Assembly: GCF_016808095.1 (NCBI RefSeq)
Contig: NC_068971.1
Span: 16,852,501-16,916,500 of the forward strand
Length of the DNA: 64,000 nucleotides
Direction of reading: 5' to 3'
Origin: Vigna angularis
Lineage: Eukaryota > Streptophyta > Magnoliopsida > Fabales > Fabaceae
Shown: piece by piece, positions 58,665 to 64,000 of the stretch
Position numbering within the stretch: position 1 is the first letter of the stretch
Layout of the letters: each line of letters starts with the position of its first letter
The notes under the pieces: model-generated
Database searches by the model: none
The model's input: the letters and a program-made list of their open reading frames with translations, nothing else
What the model was told of the DNA's origin: nothing
Made by a program: the position numbers and the translations under genes

Positions 58665-61066
58665 TGCTACGACTGTCGCGGTCATACAAATTTGATACAA
58701 CAAAATTAATGCAGTACAGGACTAGGAAGTGACTCCTAGGTCGTCTCTCAAGGACCAATTTTGGTGGTTTAGTCTCAGATTTTTTTACACGAAGTGGGGG
58801 GGTTTGTGATGTTTTTGTTTGCGGTAATAAATTAAACTGGAATTTAAATACAATAACTGAATTTAACAACACTGAAGCAAATTTTAAAAATAGTAAAATC
58901 AAAAAGTAAAAGACGGTAAAAACGGAAAGCGGTAAATTTGAGAAACGGTAAAATTAAACGACTCAAAAAGTAATAAGCGGTAAAATAAAAGAGACGATAA
59001 AATTAAAAGCACTTGACTCAAAATAAAATTTATCGAAGATTCAATTCTTAAATTAAAATTCATCACTTGAAATAAAATGAAAATGAAATGATCAAAGTGT
59101 GAAATGCACGCTTCAGAAATAAAATTCAAGTACTGATGAAAATAGAACTGGATGATGAAAATAGAACTGGAAAAGAAGGAAGAGGCGTGACTTCTCCTAA
59201 ACTAATTCTACTATAACACCAAAATCTACTCCTAAATCTAATACTCCAATCTGCTGCTGCTCTTCATCTTTTATAGCCACTTCTCTTTTTGTTGCAACCT
59301 CCCGTGACTTCTCCATTTCAGCCAATTTTTCCACCCATATTAATAAAACATTCTTTCATTTTGTCTATACCAAAAATAAAGTGGGCCCCTAATCCTTGTC
59401 TTCTTGTTTCAGCTTGCTGGAACGTCCCAAGTGTGGGCTGCTGGACTCTCACGGCCTCCTCCTCTTGGTGTGGTTGAAGCTGGACACTACACCTCCATTC
59501 TTTGCTCGGACCAGCTGCTGTGTGCTTCATCCGTTTCCAACTCTGATCAGCTACTACCAAGCCATTGACCGTGAGCAACTGCACAGCCTCCAGATCAACT
59601 CCCGTGAACAACTTGTGCTTCAACCGAGAGGTCCTTCTTGCATCTCCTTGCTGGATTTGCACACATAAACCAATAATGAAGGTGGTGGCTGCTGCATTTT
59701 CTCCTCTCTACTTTTCTGGATAAGGCCGTGAGCTTTCTAGAGACAAGACCAAGGTGCAGCTCATCCATGCTTCTTCATTTTATTTCTCTCAACATCTCCT
59801 TCTCCCTTTCTCTTCAAGCTTGCTGCTGTGCACGTGGAGGCTGCTTGTAGTTTGCTGGACGTTTGATGGCTGCTGCTGCTGGTGGACGTGCTTCCATCAT
59901 CAATCACCATGGTGCTCTCCAAAGCTGCTGGACCGACAAGACCAATCCTTCTTCCCTTGCTGGATGTATGAAAATGGACGTGGTTCTCTTCTGGCGTGTG
60001 GCTGCTGCACACTTTCTCCATCATCTCTGGACAGGCTGCTGTACGTGCAAGTGTGGGCAGCTGCACCTCCATTTTCTCCCTTCGATGGGTTGCTGGACCA
60101 GCTACACTACTGTATGTAGCAGCTGCTTTGGTGATCTTTAGCTGGCCGTGCATCACGCTTCATTCTTCTCCCTCTCGGTGATGGCTACTACTGGACGGGA
60201 GTCTTCTTCTCTTTCAGCAGCCACCGTGAAGTGCTCAACCAAGTTGATGCCCCTTCCGTCTCCATCTTCTCCCAGCTTCCAAATCAGTATCCGTGAACTT
60301 CCAATAATTGGTGGCTCCCATTCTTATTCTAGGAATAATGGATGTGCATAAGTGTGGGACCGTGTTCTCTTTACACTTCAACAAGTATTTATCAGCATTT
60401 TACAGTTCCGACCGTGAATGTGACCCAAATGGTGGCCCCCTCATTCAAAAAGATGTTTTTGCTGAATGCTTTCACCAAAATAACTTGTCCATGGGTTTAG
60501 GATATGTAACCGTGACATGGCAAGGGAATAGCAACTTCCCAACGTAAATTTCCACCAAATTTGATCCCTTATTTGACTCCAATTGCTCTTTTGTTTTGTC
60601 CTTTTGCAAGATTTTTCATTTGAAAGAAATGAGTTGCAGATGTAATTGCCGTGAGCTTCTAAAGGTGGATATCAACTTTGCCAAATGCTTGCCAAAACCG
60701 TGGCTGCACTTAGAACTTCCCTTTGCCAAAATTAATTTTCCAAACATGAATGCTTTCTATTTTTTTAAAAAAAATCAAATTCCCTTTTTGTGATGGTTGA
60801 AATAGCTGTGTGTTGTACTGATGCCAAACAATGTTTTCTTAAATAATTTTTTTCTTCCAAATGTCCTAAAATATTATCCAGAATTTTCCCTGCACTCAAT
60901 AATATAAATAATTAGTTTCAGATAATTCAAATTAATTAAAATAAGAATTTCTGATCGAATTAAGCTCAATTCAGTAAAATGGGAAAATACTAGACAATTA
61001 AGCACAATTTCCTGATTAAATCTAGCACAATAAACTAAGTGCAGTGAAGAAAATAATGATTCATCA
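58665..61066 (-). repeat. 5' LTR of the young element
   Basis: 2402 bp, same length as the other LTR. Differences noticed: one base near 59662, near 59738, near 60198 and near 60669. CCCTC follows it at 61067-61071. Confidence 0.93.
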
Positions 61067-61071
61067 CCCTC

Positions 61072-61720
61072 TTTGCTATTTTTGGATGGAAAATTGAAGA
61101 ACAAGAAGATGCTACCAATTTGCCAAAACATGGAGAAGGGTAAAGTGGACATTGCCACACAAGAAGGGGTGTGCTTATCCTTCTATGGGGTAGCATTAGT
61201 AATTGTTTTCTCCACATGTTAAAATTCATTTAGCACACTTACTGGAAGCTACTCATTTAGCACATGATTAGTAATAACATTTCACAATTAAAACGTGTAA
61301 AAGGCTTGCTCAAGCTGGGAGATTGATCTATAAAATCTCATGGGCAAAGCTTGTATCTCACTTTTGAATACATTGAGTTTTACTATGCTGATGCATTTTT
61401 CCAGCAACCAGAACTCTGCCAAAAGTCACCTCTTATTGAGCTTTCCTTCTCCTTCTAGCTTCCTTCCAGTGAAGGCTTTCTGAGTTAGATAATCCACTCA
61501 CCATAGAGCTCTACATCCATCTCTACATCCATCTCTGCATCCAGATCTGTTTCCACTGCATTAACTATACTGCAGCCACTAAATTCACTTTTGCCACTGC
61601 TGTTACACCTCACTTCTTTCCGCTGCCACTGCCTCTCGTGATCTAAATGCAACTCTGCTTATGATTCTATTCATCATTCTACTACCTTCAAACCACAACT
61701 CTGCTGGATCAACATCATCA
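61072..61720 (+). repeat. 3' LTR of the CRM-like element, second piece
   Basis: Continues the LTR broken at 50783 and ends CAACATCATCA before TCATT. It holds the natural stop of the pol frame at 61141-61143. Confidence 0.93.
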
Positions 61721-61725
61721 TCATT

Positions 61726-62177
61726 CAACTGGCCAACCATAGCACAGTTAACTCTGCAGGTGTGGTTGAGGACGTGCTTGTCCGAGTAGACAAGTTAATT
61801 TTTCCTGCAGATTTCTATATCTTGGATATGAAGGATCATGAAGGAATTAGTCCAACAACTATTATCTTGGGAAGACCCTTCATGATGACAGCACAAACCA
61901 AGATAGATGTGCATGCAGGGTCATTGACAATGGAGATAGGAGACGAGAAAGTTCACTTCAACGTGTTGGAAGCTGGGAAGCACCCGATTAAAGATCATTC
62001 TTTGATTTGTATTGACTTATCGAGTGATGTTGCAAACACTTTTTCTTTTAGTTTCTTAGACATTTTTTCATCTTTTTCTCCATCTTTACATTTTTCTTTT
62101 TCAAAAATGTCGTGCCTAATTTTGGACGACAAAGAAAACTGTAAAGCAGGTGATATTGAGGACGCGGTGTCAATATA
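61726..62177 (+). pseudogene. Athila-like pol relic, part 2 (protease end)
   Basis: Resumes the frame broken at 43235: VEDVLVRVDKLIFPADFYIL, then TTIILGRPFMMTAQTKIDVH and GSLTMEIGDEKVHFNV. Together with part 1 this is the protease region of an Athila-type polyprotein. The open frame itself begins at 61762 and ends inside the CACTA insertion. Confidence 0.85.
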
Positions 62178-63088
62178 CACTAGTACAAAAACAGCGTATA
62201 ACGTCACGCGTTCAACGTCCAACCACTGAATAGCCAACATTAAAAATGACCGATGGCATTTTTGTAAATAAATGCAATTATTAAACGTCGTTTAGAATTA
62301 TAATTCGAAGTAAAAGGATATAAAACGTCGAATGCCCCAACGTTAGACGTTAAAAGGTTAGTGAATTCAGTAAAAATTTGAGCGGGAAATTGAAAATTCA
62401 TTCACTTTATCTTAGCGCGCGAGACCCTCTTCTTTTCTCAAACTTTTCTCGAACGAAGTTTGCCGACCATCACATGTAATCTTTCTCTCATTTGATAGAA
62501 ATGCATGTTAATTAACTACTTTATGTATGATTTTTGTTTGTTTTGATCGATTATTTTTGTGTTTTTGCCTTTCATAGGCGCATTCTGCTTTCTCTGTCAC
62601 TGGTGACGATACTTTATTCCGACGAACCCACCTTTTGAAGGTTAGTTTTCGTTTTCGTTTTCGTTTTGAAGAACTTATTTGTTGAACTTGTTTGTTATTT
62701 TTTTGTTGAACTTGTTTGTTGTTGTTTGGTTGAACTTTTTTGTTGTTGTTGTTTGATTGAACTTGTTTGTTTTTGGTTGTTGTTGTTTGTTGTTGATACT
62801 ACACTACACGTTCATAGTTCTTTCTTTATAAAATACCAAAAACTGAAATTTGTTATTTTTCTGCTTTTCAGGACTTGTAGAGTTGTAAAAAGGATCACAA
62901 TTAATTAAAAAAACAAAAAAAATTGATTAATGTCGTATATTGACAAAATTCGACGTTAAGTTAACGTCGTATATTGACAAAATTCGACGTTAATTTAACG
63001 TCGAATTTTTTAAATTCGACGTCAATTTAAAGTCTCTTGATATAACGTCGTTTGCAAATTCTCCGTTAAAAGCCCAAAATATTCGACG
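62178..63088 (+). mobile_element. Second CACTA copy, right terminus missing
   Basis: Begins CACTAGTACAAAAACAGCG and follows the copy at 26178-27148 closely for about 900 bp. It breaks off at TATTCGACGTTG, about 20 bases short of the right terminus. Athila pol sequence follows immediately, so the right end was lost, probably with some adjacent host DNA. Confidence 0.8.
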
Positions 63089-63627
63089 TTGAAATATGCT
63101 TATCTTGAGAAGGATGAGAAACTCCCTGTTATTATATTTGCACTGCTTACTGATGAGAAGAAAAAAAAGCTATTACAAGTTATCAGAGATCACAAGAAAG
63201 CAATAGGCTGGACTTTAGCAGATATTCCAAGTATTAGCCCGTTTTTTTGCATGCATAATACTTTTGGAGGAGGATGTTAAACCAGTGAGACAACCTCAAA
63301 GAAGACTGAATCCTCAACAACCTCAAAGAAGACCAAATCCTCAACTAATGGAGGTTGTAAAGAAAGAGGACATCAAGTTGCTCCAAACAGGTATTATATA
63401 CCCCAATTCTGACAGCACTTGGGTAAGCCTTATACATATGGTTCCCAAGAAATATGGAATCACGATGGTCAAGAACAAGAAGGACAAGTTTGTTACCAAT
63501 GAGGAGCATTGGTGTCTTGAAGATATTATGGTTTTGATGATGCTACAAGATGAAGAACGTGAAGACTTTTGTTGTATTTATTTACAAGCATTTTATAGAA
63601 TTAATTGTATAGGAATTACTTTGTTAA
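63089..63627 (+). pseudogene. Athila-like pol relic, part 3 (start of RT)
   Basis: Reads KYAYLEKDEKLPVIIFALL, then AIGWTLADIP-SISP and, after a frameshift near 63255, EEDVKPVRQPQRRLNPQ, MEVVKKEDIKLLQTGIIYPN and HMVPKK: the linker and RT start of Athila. A 27-base tandem duplication (CCTCAAAGAAGA...AATCCTCAA) is present near 63290-63345. It degrades after 63500. Confidence 0.8.
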
Positions 63628-64000
63628 TGTAAGAACTCTTAGAAGTTTTCCTGTTTAGAGAGTCTTTGCGTAGATAATCGATTATTACGAGCCTGTTTCG
63701 AAAAGAGTTGCTCGCACAAATAATCGATTATTGCTTAGAATAATCGATTATTCAAGTCTGAGTCAGTATTGCCCAAGTTGCGCAAATAATTGATTATTCC
63801 TCAAGATAATCGATTATCACTTTTTGAAAATCCCATAACGGACACAAATAATCGATTATCACTTAGGATAATAGATTATATTTGGCAGTTGGGAGTTGTC
63901 TTTTCATTTTTTGAACCTTGGGTTATAAATAGTGTTTTCTACAACTCTTAGGAAGTAACTTTTCATTTTGAGAGTATTAGAGTTGTGTGCCTAAGGGAAG
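63628..64000 (+). mobile_element. LTR start with ATAATCGATTAT repeats (cut by window end)
   Basis: Starts near TGTAAGAACTCTTAG. Between 63674 and 63885 it has seven ATAATCGATTAT palindromes or one-base variants, then a TATA-like GGTTATAAATAG near 63921. This is the layout of a U3 promoter region of an LTR. The rest lies outside the window. Confidence 0.55.

Larger units (their letters stand above)
50784..61066 (-). mobile_element. Young Athila-like non-autonomous element carrying a WOX-like gene
   Basis: 10,283 bp, minus orientation, inserted into the 3' LTR of the CRM-like element with perfect duplications CCCTC (50779-50783 and 61067-61071). LTRs are 2402 bp each with four differences seen by eye. 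A primer site of tRNA-Asp type lies inside the right-hand LTR. The internal 5.5 kb holds an intact gag ORF (minus) and an antisense homeobox gene (plus); no protease, RT, RNase H or integrase is present, so it depends on enzymes from elsewhere. LTR identity indicates a very recent insertion. Confidence 0.93.
43236..61720 (+). mobile_element. CRM-like chromovirus (Ty3/Gypsy), interrupted
   Basis: Full-length element about 8.2 kb long once the 10.3-kb insertion in its 3' LTR is set aside. It has 740-bp LTRs, TG...CA ends, 5-bp duplications TCATT (43231-43235 and 61721-61725), a tRNA-iMet primer site, a 2.2-kb leader, one gag-pol frame and a purine tract GATGGAGGGGA before the 3' LTR. The order is gag, zinc knuckle, protease, RT, RNase H, integrase. 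Extension of the pol frame into the LTR and the [10 protein letters not shown] tail fit the CRM lineage, often centromeric; the lineage is inference. Four LTR differences were seen by eye (about 0.5 percent). Confidence 0.9.

Noticed and set aside
62666..62908. 80-codon frame in the second CACTA copy
   Set aside because: Same tandem repeat read on the other strand; not conserved in frame between the two copies.

Overview
This is nuclear DNA of a dicot plant, most likely a phaseoloid legume (Vigna, Phaseolus or Glycine type). Coding regions are split by GT-AG introns, the background is very AT-rich, and most of the window is LTR-retrotransposon sequence. Several repeat types look legume-like by recall, namely LTRs full of TCGCTNAGCGA words, LTRs with ATAATCGATTAT words, and a small element starting TGTTGGAAGTCC. 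The species call is inference.

Host genes. (i) 2.8-10.8 kb, plus strand: a 16-exon RNA polymerase II CTD phosphatase of the CPL2 type. (ii) 19.8-21.0 kb, minus strand: a 4-exon plastid-type protein with a CBM20 starch-binding domain. By recall, the Arabidopsis homologues of these two genes are neighbours (At5g01270 and At5g01260), so this looks like old microsynteny stretched by transposons. (iii) 30.8-31.2 kb, plus strand: a 7SL (SRP) RNA gene with a plant Pol III promoter (USE plus TATA at Pol III spacing) and a T-run terminator. (iv) 31.9-35.1 kb, minus strand: an LRR-XII receptor kinase with a non-RD kinase domain, next to a fragmentary duplicate.

Repeats. 0-0.65 kb is a Copia reverse-transcriptase relic. 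13.2-17.1 kb is a non-autonomous Gypsy-like element with a stop-riddled gag and an array of about 19 copies of an 89-bp repeat. 22.4-28.1 kb holds two related LTRs of about 2-2.4 kb in opposite orientation; one carries a CACTA element. 37.8-42.9 kb is a mosaic of LTR relics with an intact-looking 667-bp Mutator-type element that has a perfect 9-bp target duplication.

43.1-63.6 kb is a three-level nest. An Athila-like pol relic is split by a CRM-like chromovirus (43236-61720, TSD TCATT). The 3' LTR of that chromovirus is split by a very young 10.3-kb minus-strand element (50784-61066, TSD CCCTC). The young element has 2402-bp LTRs with only four differences seen by eye, a tRNA-Asp-type primer site and a gag ORF, but no pol.

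Most notable find. Inside the young element, antisense to it, lies what looks like a complete host-style gene at about 54.66-56.54 kb. It has inverted-repeat promoter motifs, a TATA box, an AUG-free leader exon, a 5'-UTR intron, two coding exons and an AATAAA signal. The predicted 153-aa protein has a WUSCHEL/WOX-type homeodomain (R-W-x-P-T near the start, W-F-N-N-H in helix 3), a WUS-box-like LLDLFPI and a C-terminal EAR-like TELSLR. It is a candidate transposon-captured stem-cell homeobox gene.
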